Shown here in pieces: positions 1 to 5,868 of a DNA stretch of 6,090 bases. The stretch lies in NCBI GenBank assembly GCA_003156615.1, contig PMHI01000540.1, forward strand, positions 1 through 6,090. The letters run 5' to 3'. The stretch comes from Acidobacteriaceae bacterium. Lineage in GTDB: Bacteria > Acidobacteriota > Terriglobia > Terriglobales > SbA1. The notes under the pieces were generated by a model. The model was not told where the DNA came from. It saw only the letters and a list, made by a program, of their open reading frames with translations, and did no database searches. A program made the translations under genes and the position numbers. Position 1 is the first letter of the stretch; each line of letters begins with the position of its first letter.

Positions 1-153
1 CTCACGAACACCAAAGCGATGACAAGTGTCAAAGGCTATTTTGTCCAAAAGAATCCGTTGCACGTTTCTGCTACGGGCGTTGAAAAGGGATTACAGGTCA
101 ATTTGGAACAGAACTGGCAGCTTCAGCAGTGTTTTCATACCGAGCCGTCCTGA
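1..153 (+). CDS. possible 3' tail of an unidentified ORF (runs in from the left edge)
   Basis: Frame 1 is open from the first base to a TGA at 151-153, about 50 codons, with no start in view; the other two forward frames close sooner. The peptide is mixed polar and hydrophobic, including 'KGYFVQKNPLHVSATG' and 'GLQVNLEQNWQLQQ', and reads like protein. I recognise no family. Third codon positions show no clear GC preference, unlike the phosphatase gene further right, so coding status is weak. It may be the end of a gene starting outside the window, or chance. Confidence 0.25.
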   Translation, partial: LTNTKAMTSVKGYFVQKNPLHVSATGVEKGLQVNLEQNWQLQQCFHTEPS

Positions 154-464
154 ACATTCTTTACCAATCTGCAAAATGTAGCATCCCAAATGTGAAACAT
201 CGTGCCCCTCTGGCATGGTTAGAGGATTGGACTATCGAAGACGAACAGTGTCAGAAGATCGGTGGAGGGTATAAGGCAGTGAAGTTCAGATTTTTGCTGT
301 TTCTCTGGGCGGAGCCAACGTGTTATCTACGCCGATCCAAGGTCCAACGTCATGAAAGCTGAGAGAAGCGCTAAACAGGGCGGTTCAGTGCGAAGCTATT
401 TGGGCGTCTCAGCACGGTTCGCGTCGTCCTGCACGGACTTGGTTGTAGCTGACTTGTCGATCGT
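154..464. other. stretch without a supportable gene
   Basis: Open frames exist on both strands, for example from 129 and 352 forward and from 681 reverse. None has a ribosome binding site, a recognisable motif or consistent codon bias. GC is near 45% in the block I counted (241-300). I see no tRNA, hairpin terminator or repeat. On the reverse strand the frame of the small ORF at 465-644 stays open after its stop for 22 more codons, to another stop at 396-398, which hints that the small ORF could be the remains of something longer. Confidence 0.5.
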
Positions 465-644
465 CTACTTGGCGGACAGACCACACGCATCCGGAGGATC
501 TGTCATCTGCTTGGCGAATACACGGAAGCTCAGGCCGTCCGGCGCAACGTCGACCAATACCCCGACCGGGTTGGCCCCAACAGAGCTCAACTTCCCATAC
601 GGCGCATTCTGACCCGCGTCGACAGGGGTCCTGGTCGCTGACAT
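465..644 (-). CDS. uncertain small hypothetical ORF downstream of the phosphatase
   Basis: An ATG at 644 opens a 59-codon frame ending with TAG at 465-467. The peptide contains 'SSVGANPVGVLVDVAPDG' and 'LSFRVFAKQMTDPP', which look like a beta-rich protein segment, and most third positions are G or C, as in the phosphatase gene. It lies 38 bases downstream of that gene on the same strand, so co-transcription is possible. Against it: no Shine-Dalgarno, no recognised family, and a competing reverse frame from 681 that begins with a hydrophobic, signal-like stretch ('LVSGLFLITAHV'). One reading is a decayed secreted-protein gene whose signal peptide and body are now in different frames. I assign no function. 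Confidence 0.25.
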   Translation of the reverse strand: MSATRTPVDAGQNAPYGKLSSVGANPVGVLVDVAPDGLSFRVFAKQMTDPPDACGLSAK

Positions 645-682
645 GGGCCGTGATTAGAAAGAGACCGCTGACGAGTGCCAAA

Positions 683-3289
683 TTACCGCTTGGCGCATAG
701 GACCACCAGGGTCATATCATCATGCTGCTTGGCCCCGGCGATGAATCCATCCGCCGCTTCCATGACGCGAGCAATGATCTCCGACGGCGCCAGCCCACCG
801 GACTGCTTCACGGTTTCGATTAACTGCGCCTCGCCCCACTCCTCGTCGGCCGCGTTCATGGCTTCGCTGATGCCGTCCGTGAACGCAACAAATACGTCGC
901 CCGTCGCGATGGTTACGGCAGATTGCTCATACGGAAAGGTTTCGAGCAAACCCACCACCGTGCCGCCAATCTCAAGACGTGTGATCTGCCACTTGTCCCC
1001 ATCGCGATGAAAAAGCATCGGCGAATTGTGTCCAGCATTCACGTAGGTCAATTGTCGCGTCTCCGGATCGTACTGGGCATAGAAGAACGTCGCGTAGCGA
1101 TTGTCCGACGAAGCCTCGTACAGCAGGTGGTTGACGTTGCCGACGAGCCCTGCCAGATTCTCCGGAGCCCGCGTCGCCTCGCCACGCAATGACGCTTGCA
1201 GACTTGCCATCATCAACGCAGCGGCAATTCCCTTGCCGGAAACATCTCCGATCGCGATTCCCAGATGTCCACCCGGTAACGCGAGGAAATCGTAATAGTC
1301 GCCGCCGACTCCTAAGGCCGGACGACATGCGCCTGAATACTCAATGCCCACGATCGGCGGCAGCGTCTGCGGAAATAGTCGCTCTTGCACCTCGCGCGCG
1401 ATTTCTACCTCGCGGTTCAGCCGTTCGCGGTGTGCGACTTCACCCGCGATCGCCGACATCAGCCGCGCATTCTCCAGCGCCAGCCCGGTTTGTGCCGCCA
1501 CCGACTTCAGCAGGCGGACGTCCGTTCCCGAGTAAGGTTCGTCGGACAACTTCGGTCCCAGGCTGATGAACCCGAGCAGCTTATCCCGCGTGCTCAGCGG
1601 CAACAACAACTCGCTCTGCAGTTGCGACAGCTTCGCGCGATCTTCTTCGCTGACCTCCGGCTCACGATACAGCCATGAATTGGGATCTTCGAGATACACG
1701 CGCGCCGGTTCTTTCTGCTTCTCAAGAACCCTCACAGTGCCGTTGTTCATAGGAAAACCAACATCGGGTGCTGAGCCGTATCCCAATGCGTATGCCGGAC
1801 GAAAAGATCCGCCGCCGCTCAAGAGGACCGCTACCCGCGGAACATGAAGTGTTTCCGAAATTCGCGCCGCCACCGTCTCGATCAGCGATCGGGTCTCCAC
1901 CATGCCGCGCACCTGGTCGCTCAACTCGCTGAGGACCTGCTCCGTGTTGTAGGCTTCGCGAAAAAATCTTCGGTCAGTCCAGGTGCGCAATCGATCGGCC
2001 ACACGGCGAATAGTGAAGATTGCAAGCAATCCAATCGCGGCAACGATGATTTTTGTCGGTCTTCCTTCGCTTCTTGTTAGTAACGGCAAGGCGGTGAGAA
2101 CCACCACAAGAGCTGCGATGCCTTGCAGAACGAGTATGCCGTTTTTCGCCAGCCCGTATTGCAGTCCCTGCCGCACAGCCACCCGCACATCCATGGCGCG
2201 CTGCACCACGATTACGTAAGCCAGCGTCAGCGGGAAAATCGTGGTCAGGATCAGTCCAATGGCGATCAGCCAGTCGGGAAACATGGTCCACATGGACTTC
2301 CCGCCGTACTGCGAAAACAGCGTGATCACTAACAGCGGAGTCAGGGCAACGGTCGCGCCCCAGTAGAGCAGGCGAAGCCGTCGCTTGGCGTCGCGCGATA
2401 TCGCCATCGACGACTTTGTGAAGATCGAGCCGAAAAATCCAAACCCAACCACGCAGTAGAGATAAATCCGCAGTGGAGTATCAAAGGGATGGAACTTCTG
2501 AACAATCTCTTGCGCGTGGGCGTAGTTTGTCATCTCTTTGATCGACACCACAACCGCATACATGACCTCCGCAAGAATGGGAGCGATCACCAGTGCCGGG
2601 ATCCACTTCCGCCACGCTCCCATCCGCGTGTAGAAGGGGAACGGTTCCGGGAAGAAAAAGCCGAACAGGAACATGAACATAACCCATCCGGCCGCGAGAG
2701 CCGTACGGTAAGCCATGGCCACTTCGCGATAGCCCGGGCCCCAGCTCTCAATCTTGAACGAGCTGAACAGCTGCGAGAAACAGAACATCAGTCCGAGCAG
2801 AATCCACGCCAACCGGTCACGTGGCCGTATCAGCACCACCCAGGACCCGAGCAGAACACACCCGATCGGCGCCACAATGTTCAGCAGCAAGTCGAAAATC
2901 ACCTGGCGCAGCGGAGCAGTTCCGGCGGTCACCGGAAGAACCACCGAATGTTCTCCGGAGGCTGACTTTACCCTGAGTTCGATCTGATCTCCCGGGCGAG
3001 CTTTAGCATAGGCTTCCGACAAGAGCGCGGTACCGGTGTACTTTTGACCATTGACCGCCAGCAGGGTGTCACCGGTGTGCAAGCCCAGTTTCTCAGCCTC
3101 CGGTCGCACGATCTCGAGCAAGGCGCTGGCCGAGGCGGGCATGACAAATGGGAAATCTATCTTCTCCGTGCGCCAAATGTCCTGGGCGTACCGAATTTGA
3201 AACAGCATCGCGCCGGCAAAAAGAATTGCCAGGCACACATATTGGAAAACGGGAGGAGAAGAATCTCGTCTGCGGAATTCGGTTGGCAT
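683..3289 (-). CDS. membrane-anchored PP2C/SpoIIE-family Ser/Thr phosphatase with PDZ and GAF domains
   Basis: Predicted 868 aa inner-membrane signalling phosphatase that removes phosphate from Ser/Thr of protein partners, which in this family are often anti-sigma-factor antagonists. From the ATG at 3289: TM segment about 14-32; PDZ-like domain about 45-120 ('LGLHTGDTLLAVNG'); about seven or eight hydrophobic segments between 128 and 428; linker 430-470; GAF-like domain about 465-610 ending 'TGLALENARL'; a likely helical linker with 'REVQERLFPQ' (632-641); PP2C catalytic domain about 645-868. Metal-binding motifs are intact: GGDYYDF (Asp664), GDVSGKG (Asp682), FTDG (Asp805), HDDMT (Asp857/Asp858), so it should be active. 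The frame also runs to a TTG at 3394, adding 35 Arg- and His-rich residues; I prefer the ATG because the TM helix follows it at normal distance, though neither start has a good Shine-Dalgarno. The ligand sensed by PDZ or GAF and the target protein are unknown. Confidence 0.93.
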   Translation of the reverse strand: MPTEFRRRDSSPPVFQYVCLAILFAGAMLFQIRYAQDIWRTEKIDFPFVMPASASALLEIVRPEAEKLGLHTGDTLLAVNGQKYTGTALLSEAYAKARPGDQIELRVKSASGEHSVVLPVTAGTAPLRQVIFDLLLNIVAPIGCVLLGSWVVLIRPRDRLAWILLGLMFCFSQLFSSFKIESWGPGYREVAMAYRTALAAGWVMFMFLFGFFFPEPFPFYTRMGAWRKWIPALVIAPILAEVMYAVVVSIKEMTNYAHAQEIVQKFHPFDTPLRIYLYCVVGFGFFGSIFTKSSMAISRDAKRRLRLLYWGATVALTPLLVITLFSQYGGKSMWTMFPDWLIAIGLILTTIFPLTLAYVIVVQRAMDVRVAVRQGLQYGLAKNGILVLQGIAALVVVLTALPLLTRSEGRPTKIIVAAIGLLAIFTIRRVADRLRTWTDRRFFREAYNTEQVLSELSDQVRGMVETRSLIETVAARISETLHVPRVAVLLSGGGSFRPAYALGYGSAPDVGFPMNNGTVRVLEKQKEPARVYLEDPNSWLYREPEVSEEDRAKLSQLQSELLLPLSTRDKLLGFISLGPKLSDEPYSGTDVRLLKSVAAQTGLALENARLMSAIAGEVAHRERLNREVEIAREVQERLFPQTLPPIVGIEYSGACRPALGVGGDYYDFLALPGGHLGIAIGDVSGKGIAAALMMASLQASLRGEATRAPENLAGLVGNVNHLLYEASSDNRYATFFYAQYDPETRQLTYVNAGHNSPMLFHRDGDKWQITRLEIGGTVVGLLETFPYEQSAVTIATGDVFVAFTDGISEAMNAADEEWGEAQLIETVKQSGGLAPSEIIARVMEAADGFIAGAKQHDDMTLVVLCAKR

Positions 3290-3566
3290 GGCTCGGACAG
3301 CACTGATTGTAGACGTATCGTGCCCGTGCCAGTGGATCCAAAAAGTTGCTGCGGTTCGCCGTCTTCTGGATCGGGTATCAGATGGATGCAGCAATCGTTC
3401 GTTGCAATTGCCAAACCGCCTTACTGTTAACCGGATGGCTCAACTTCTGTATGGTCGGTAACCGTCCCTTACCGAATTAGGGAAGGGTTGCCCGTTATCC
3501 GTCAATGAATCGGCGACAGCTCTCAGGACGCATTGAACTTCCCACAATCCGACTCCTCGACGGCGA
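3290..3566. other. intergenic leader upstream of the phosphatase gene
   Basis: This 277-base gap should hold the phosphatase promoter, since the gene behind it is a pseudogene. On the reverse strand a TACAAT hexamer (3306-3311) resembles a -10 box, but no good -35 lies 16-18 bases upstream and it is only 16 bases from the ATG. A small inverted pair, TCCCT/AGGGA, near 3465-3485 has no T-tract and is not a credible terminator. I see no riboswitch-like structure or repeat. Confidence 0.4.
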
Positions 3567-4648
3567 TCAATTTCCGGATTTGCGATGTTTCCTGTTGGCC
3601 GAAACTAGTTGTTTCTCGAAGAACTCGGCTGCTGCTATTGCAGCGACTTGCCTGTGCACGGCTTCACGATCGACGCCTGGATTGTCCACGCAAAATCTCG
3701 GGAGCTGCTTCTTCCCGGCTTCGGTGCAAGCGTCAAGGAATGTGTAATGGCCGACCCCGCCTGGCAGGATGGTGAGTTTCGCGCTCTGAATGTTCGCAGC
3801 GAAAACCTGTGCATTTTAGCCGGGAGGAGCAATTGGATCGGCGGCGCCTACGACAATCTCCACGGAGATCGTGATCTTCTGCAAACTTTGCGGTGTAAAC
3901 GCCCGAGCCACAGCGGGAGCGATGGCGAAGACGGCTCGGATGCGTGGATCGCGATAGGAATAGCCGGAGTCCTGAAAGGCTTGTTGCACGTCGGGTTGCT
4001 GCCTGATCGCCTTATACTTTTCCATTTGATCCGGCATCTCAGGCGGATTGCAAGCGTCCTTTTGTTCGTCGCACCAGGCCAGAAGCCGCTGCAAGTCAGT
4101 TCTTGAGCCAGCAAGCTCCATCATGCTGTATCCCCCATACGAAAATCCGGCCGCACCGATGCGATCAGGATCGATTTTGGTGCCAAAACGGCGATCTTTG
4201 AGCATGTCGCTGATGATCGTGCTAATGTCTCTTGCTCGCTGCTACCCTTCGATAAAGCCCTGGGGTTGTGTACCCGGTGACCGCGTTGTTGCCGGGATGA
4301 TTGACGGCGACGACAATGAAAGCCGCGTGCGGCGAGATAGGTGCCGAGCCACGCCATTTGCATTGCGCTGCCTCCGGTGCCGTGCGACAGCGCAATGACT
4401 AGATATTTGCCGAATACTGGAGCGAGCACGGCATCTTTGGCAGCGCGACCGGCATAGAATAGCGGCGCGTCAGGCGGACCAATGTATCGATCCTTTTCTC
4501 CCGCGTTGGTTTCGGCCGGATACCATACAATGCCGCTCAGTACGTGCTCATCGGAGCCTCGCCAGTTGGCCGGGACTGCGGCCGCGACTCTGGTCGGGTT
4601 GCTATTCGTTGCCGTCACGGTAGGCACTGGGTTGTCCACGTCGCGCAT
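3567..4648 (-). pseudogene. decayed alpha/beta hydrolase (predicted dienelactone-hydrolase type)
   Basis: Broken gene for an alpha/beta-hydrolase of the predicted dienelactone hydrolase group (COG4188-like, related to chlorophyllase and PAF-acetylhydrolase folds). Read in order: a frame from ATG 4648 through 'SGIVWYPAE' and 'ALSHGTGGSAMQMAWLGTYL'; an extra base in the AAA run at 4319-4321; a short frame, 'FIVVAVNHPGNNAVTGYTT'; an extra base in the GGGG run at 4262-4265; then 'GFIEG', a TAG at 4242-4244 (probably once TGG, Trp), 'QRARDIS', and on to a TAA at 3816-3818 (probably once TCA, Ser); finally 82 more codons to TGA at 3567-3569. The repaired product is about 357 residues and keeps nucleophile Ser169 (GFSYGG), Asp270 (GAADP) and His300 (GHYTFL). 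No signal peptide is visible and the true N-terminus is uncertain. Four separate lesions argue for real decay rather than sequencing error. Substrate unknown. Confidence 0.88.
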
Positions 4649-4650
4649 AG

Positions 4651-4866
4651 CAGGATTGGCTTCCGTACGTGGGTGTCCCGCTCGGTAGTGTGAGCCTGAT
4701 CGTTGGCGCGGTCGGATTGATTGCCGAGAAGTCCTTCGCACCCTATGCCATCGCGGGCGCGATCGTGCTCTTCCTGGTTTGGCCGGCCGGAACTGCAGCT
4801 GGCTCAGCTGCACACCCGCCGATTTCGACGAAAGATTTGAGCGGGCCGGCATTCTCGAACGGCTGA
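4651..4866 (+). pseudogene. possible C-terminal fragment of a small membrane protein
   Basis: The forward frame after a TAG at 4648-4650 runs 71 codons to TGA at 4864-4866. It encodes a two-helix-like stretch ('VSLIVGAVGLIAEKSFAPY', then 'AIAGAIVLFLVWPAG') and a polar tail. By my count over the hydrophobic part, close to 80% of third positions are G or C, which suggests it once was coding. There is no Shine-Dalgarno or clear start; the first usable codon is a GTG at 4669. The reverse frame of the hydrolase pseudogene also stays open across here up to 4852, and at most one of the two readings is real. I recognise no family. It could be the tail of a membrane gene cut off by a rearrangement, or chance. 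Confidence 0.3.
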
Positions 4867-4885
4867 ATGGCCACCTTCGCGATTC

Positions 4886-4914
4886 GGCACTCTAAAGCAC
4901 CAGCACCCGCTGAG
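4886..4914 (-). repeat. interrupted copy of the tRNA-remnant D-arm segment
   Basis: On the forward strand GGCACTCTA (4886-4894) and CCGCTGAG (4907-4914) are separated by 12 bases. The same two words are directly joined at 5005-5021 inside the tRNA remnant. The 12-base insert, with the base after it, contains a tandem AGCACC AGCACC. The rest of 4867-4994 holds no gene I can support, and I find no acceptor or T-arm sequence next to this copy. It may be debris of a second tRNA fragment or a chance match. Confidence 0.3.
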
Positions 4915-4994
4915 GTATTCGGCTACCACGTATTATCAGGTACCTGGCGGTTCCCGGTAGCCCTGTTAAGTTGAAGGTATTGAATCGGGAAGAA

Positions 4995-5031
4995 GTGTGA
5001 AGATGGCACTCTACCGCTGAGTTAAGCGCCC
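4995..5031 (-). tRNA. truncated tRNA-Val(CAC): 5' half only, non-functional
   Basis: Read from 5031 downward: acceptor 5' strand GGGCGCT, then TA, D-stem ACTC, D-loop AGCGGTA, pairing D-stem GAGT, G, anticodon 5' stem CCATC, and loop TTCACAC with anticodon CAC (4997-4999), which would read valine GUG codons. All four D-stem pairs are Watson-Crick. The next bases should pair with CCATC (GATGG or GGTGG) but read TTCTT, and no variable loop, T-arm with GGTTCGA, or matching AGCGCCC acceptor strand follows. I looked through the window for the missing 3' half and found none, so a simple intron with both exons inside the window is excluded. The gene is cut at the end of the anticodon loop, a classic recombination point for tRNA-targeting integrases, although those normally leave 3' halves. 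Confidence 0.75.
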
Positions 5032-5053
5032 ACTGATTCGCGGTAAGTTTTTC

Positions 5054-5059
5054 ATTATA
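5054..5059 (-). promoter_or_regulatory. -10-like box upstream of the tRNA remnant
   Basis: A perfect TATAAT on the reverse strand ends 22 bases before the first base of the tRNA remnant, giving a leader of roughly 16 nt, normal for a tRNA promoter. No TTGACA-like -35 stands at 16-18 bases. It suggests the 5' flank of the original tRNA gene is preserved along with its 5' half. Confidence 0.35.
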
Positions 5060-5198
5060 CACAAGTTCCCGAACCACATCGCGTTCACTGAATCGTTTTC
5101 GGCTCCCGCATTCGCACCCGTATTTCCGTCGCTGCCGAGGGAACAGCGAGGCGTTGGACCACTTTTTCTTGCGCGGCTCGCTTCGCCGAACGCCGTGA
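5060..5198. other. stretch without a supportable gene, before the DUF2950 remnant
   Basis: No open frame of note, ribosome binding site or repeat. I looked for the missing N-terminal part of the DUF2950 gene here in all forward frames and did not see it, so the loss is a deletion or replacement rather than a simple frameshift. Confidence 0.4.
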
Positions 5199-5531
5199 GT
5201 GCGAGTACAAGATGGACATGACGCTCTACTAAAGGGATACTATTTTCACATCCTGACTCGTCAGCGGAAAAACGGTCCAAGTGGCGCGAAGAGCAACGCA
5301 GTAAACGGCAAAATGACCGGGGGATTCGCTTTCGTGGCCTATCCGGCGGAATACAGATCGTCCGGCGGGATGACGTTCATCGTTAACGAGGACGGAGTGG
5401 TTTACGAGAAGGATCTCGGCAAGAAGACCGATGTTGTCGCCAAGAACATGAAGGAATACAATCCCAATTCCAGTCGGCAAAAGGCTGAAGAACAGCAGGA
5501 GGAGACTGCCAGCGACCAGCACGCCAAGTAA
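5199..5531 (+). pseudogene. C-terminal remnant of a DUF2950 family protein
   Basis: The product from a GTG at 5199 is 110 aa and matches only the end of DUF2950 proteins, a family of exported proteins of unknown function common in Acidobacteriota. Visible family hallmarks: GYYFHILT (13-20), NGKMTGGFAFVAYPAEYRSS (36-55), MTFIVNEDGVVYEKDLG (58-74) and KEYNPNSS (85-92), then a Gln/Glu-rich tail. Typical members are about three times as long, with a signal peptide and an N-terminal region; both are missing. Homology begins near codon 13 and the residues before it fit no DUF2950 pattern, which places a truncation point near 5230. There is no Shine-Dalgarno. The C-terminal part itself has no internal stop or frameshift, so the truncation may be recent, or a short product may be made. 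Confidence 0.8.
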
Positions 5532-5601
5532 GAGGCATTCTGCCGCTGAACTCGCTTCGGCGGATTCATGCCCGCTTCGCACACCGCAAAATATGCCTCT
5601 T
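5530..5601. repeat. 9-bp inverted repeat framing the gap between DUF2950 remnant and adaptor
   Basis: AAGAGGCAT (5530-5538) and ATGCCTCTT (5593-5601) are perfect inverted copies separated by 54 bases; CCGC...GCGG inside could form a second small stem. The left arm takes in the last two bases of the DUF2950 stop and the right arm contains the ATG at 5593. With no T-tract it is not a standard terminator. It could fold in RNA and mask the 5593 start. Confidence 0.4.
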
Positions 5602-5868
5602 CAGAATCCGCATCTGGCATTGGGTGGTTGCCAACGCCGAGTAATGTGGATCGCCGCCAGCGCGATGGTTCTGAGTTCGGTGGGGTGCGCACCTAGATCG
5701 AAAACTCCGCTAACCGTCATGGAAGTTGCGAAGTCCGTGCGCAGAGATGTTCCTGTCTATTCAGAATGGACCGGTGCTACGGTCGGGTATATCGACGCCC
5801 AAATCCATCGCAAAGATGTTCATGATGACGAATTCGAACTCCGATCGGGTGAGGTGATCCATGCGTAA
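5593..5868 (+). pseudogene. truncated RND efflux periplasmic adaptor (membrane fusion protein), N-terminus only
   Basis: The 91-aa product starts like an RND adaptor of the HlyD/MexA type, which bridges the inner-membrane pump and the outer-membrane channel. After a basic patch (QRR, 14-16) come a hydrophobic stretch (about 18-31), Cys32 in a lipoprotein-like 'SSVGC', and the conserved opening 'RRDVPVYSEWTGATVGYIDAQI' in two parts (50-60, then 61-71). Adaptors continue with a lipoyl-like domain and total about 350-400 residues; here the match ends after residue 71-74 and a 17-residue acidic tail, unlike any adaptor segment I know, leads to TAA. The tail may be the end of the pump gene fused in frame by a deletion. 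The start is uncertain: ATG 5593, TTG 5620 or ATG 5644, none with a strong Shine-Dalgarno. It cannot work as an adaptor. Confidence 0.75.
5851..5860 (+). promoter_or_regulatory. very strong ribosome binding site for the outer-membrane efflux gene
   Basis: GAGGTGATCC is a perfect 10-base match to the complement of the usual bacterial 16S rRNA 3' end and lies directly before the ATG at 5861. The GAGG core has a 6-base spacing to the start. It sits inside the last codons of the truncated adaptor, whose TAA (5866-5868) overlaps the new start by 8 bases, so translation is probably coupled. It fixes the start of the downstream gene. Confidence 0.75.

Noticed and set aside
129..362. 77-codon forward ORF
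   Set aside because: It has no ribosome binding site, family motif or codon bias, and overlaps other equally open frames; treated as chance.
352..612. 86-codon forward ORF rich in Ser, Thr and Ala
   Set aside because: Its composition looks like an antisense reading of a GC-rich frame, with no start signal or recognised motif; the reverse frame 465-644 is at least as plausible.
677..694. GCCAA/TTGGC hairpin over the phosphatase stop codon as a terminator
   Set aside because: The stem has only 5 base pairs, the loop is 8 bases, it contains the stop codon, and no T-tract follows.
2489..2965. 158-codon forward ORF inside the phosphatase gene
   Set aside because: It is a low-hydrophobicity, Arg/His/Gln-rich antisense shadow of the membrane-domain coding strand.
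3290..3394. 35-residue N-terminal extension of the phosphatase from a TTG at 3394
   Set aside because: The extension is Arg- and His-rich without a hydrophobic signal, starts at a rare codon and lacks a Shine-Dalgarno; the ATG at 3289 puts the TM helix at a normal distance. Not fully excluded.
3465..3486. TCCCT/AGGGA inverted pair upstream of the phosphatase gene as a terminator or operator
   Set aside because: Only 5 base pairs, no T-tract and no second copy.
4867..5031. tRNA-Val interrupted by a group I-type intron at the anticodon loop
   Set aside because: No 3' exon (sequence pairing with CCATC, GGTTCGA T-loop, AGCGCCC acceptor strand) could be found on the reverse strand downstream or elsewhere in the window, and no intron core motifs were recognised.
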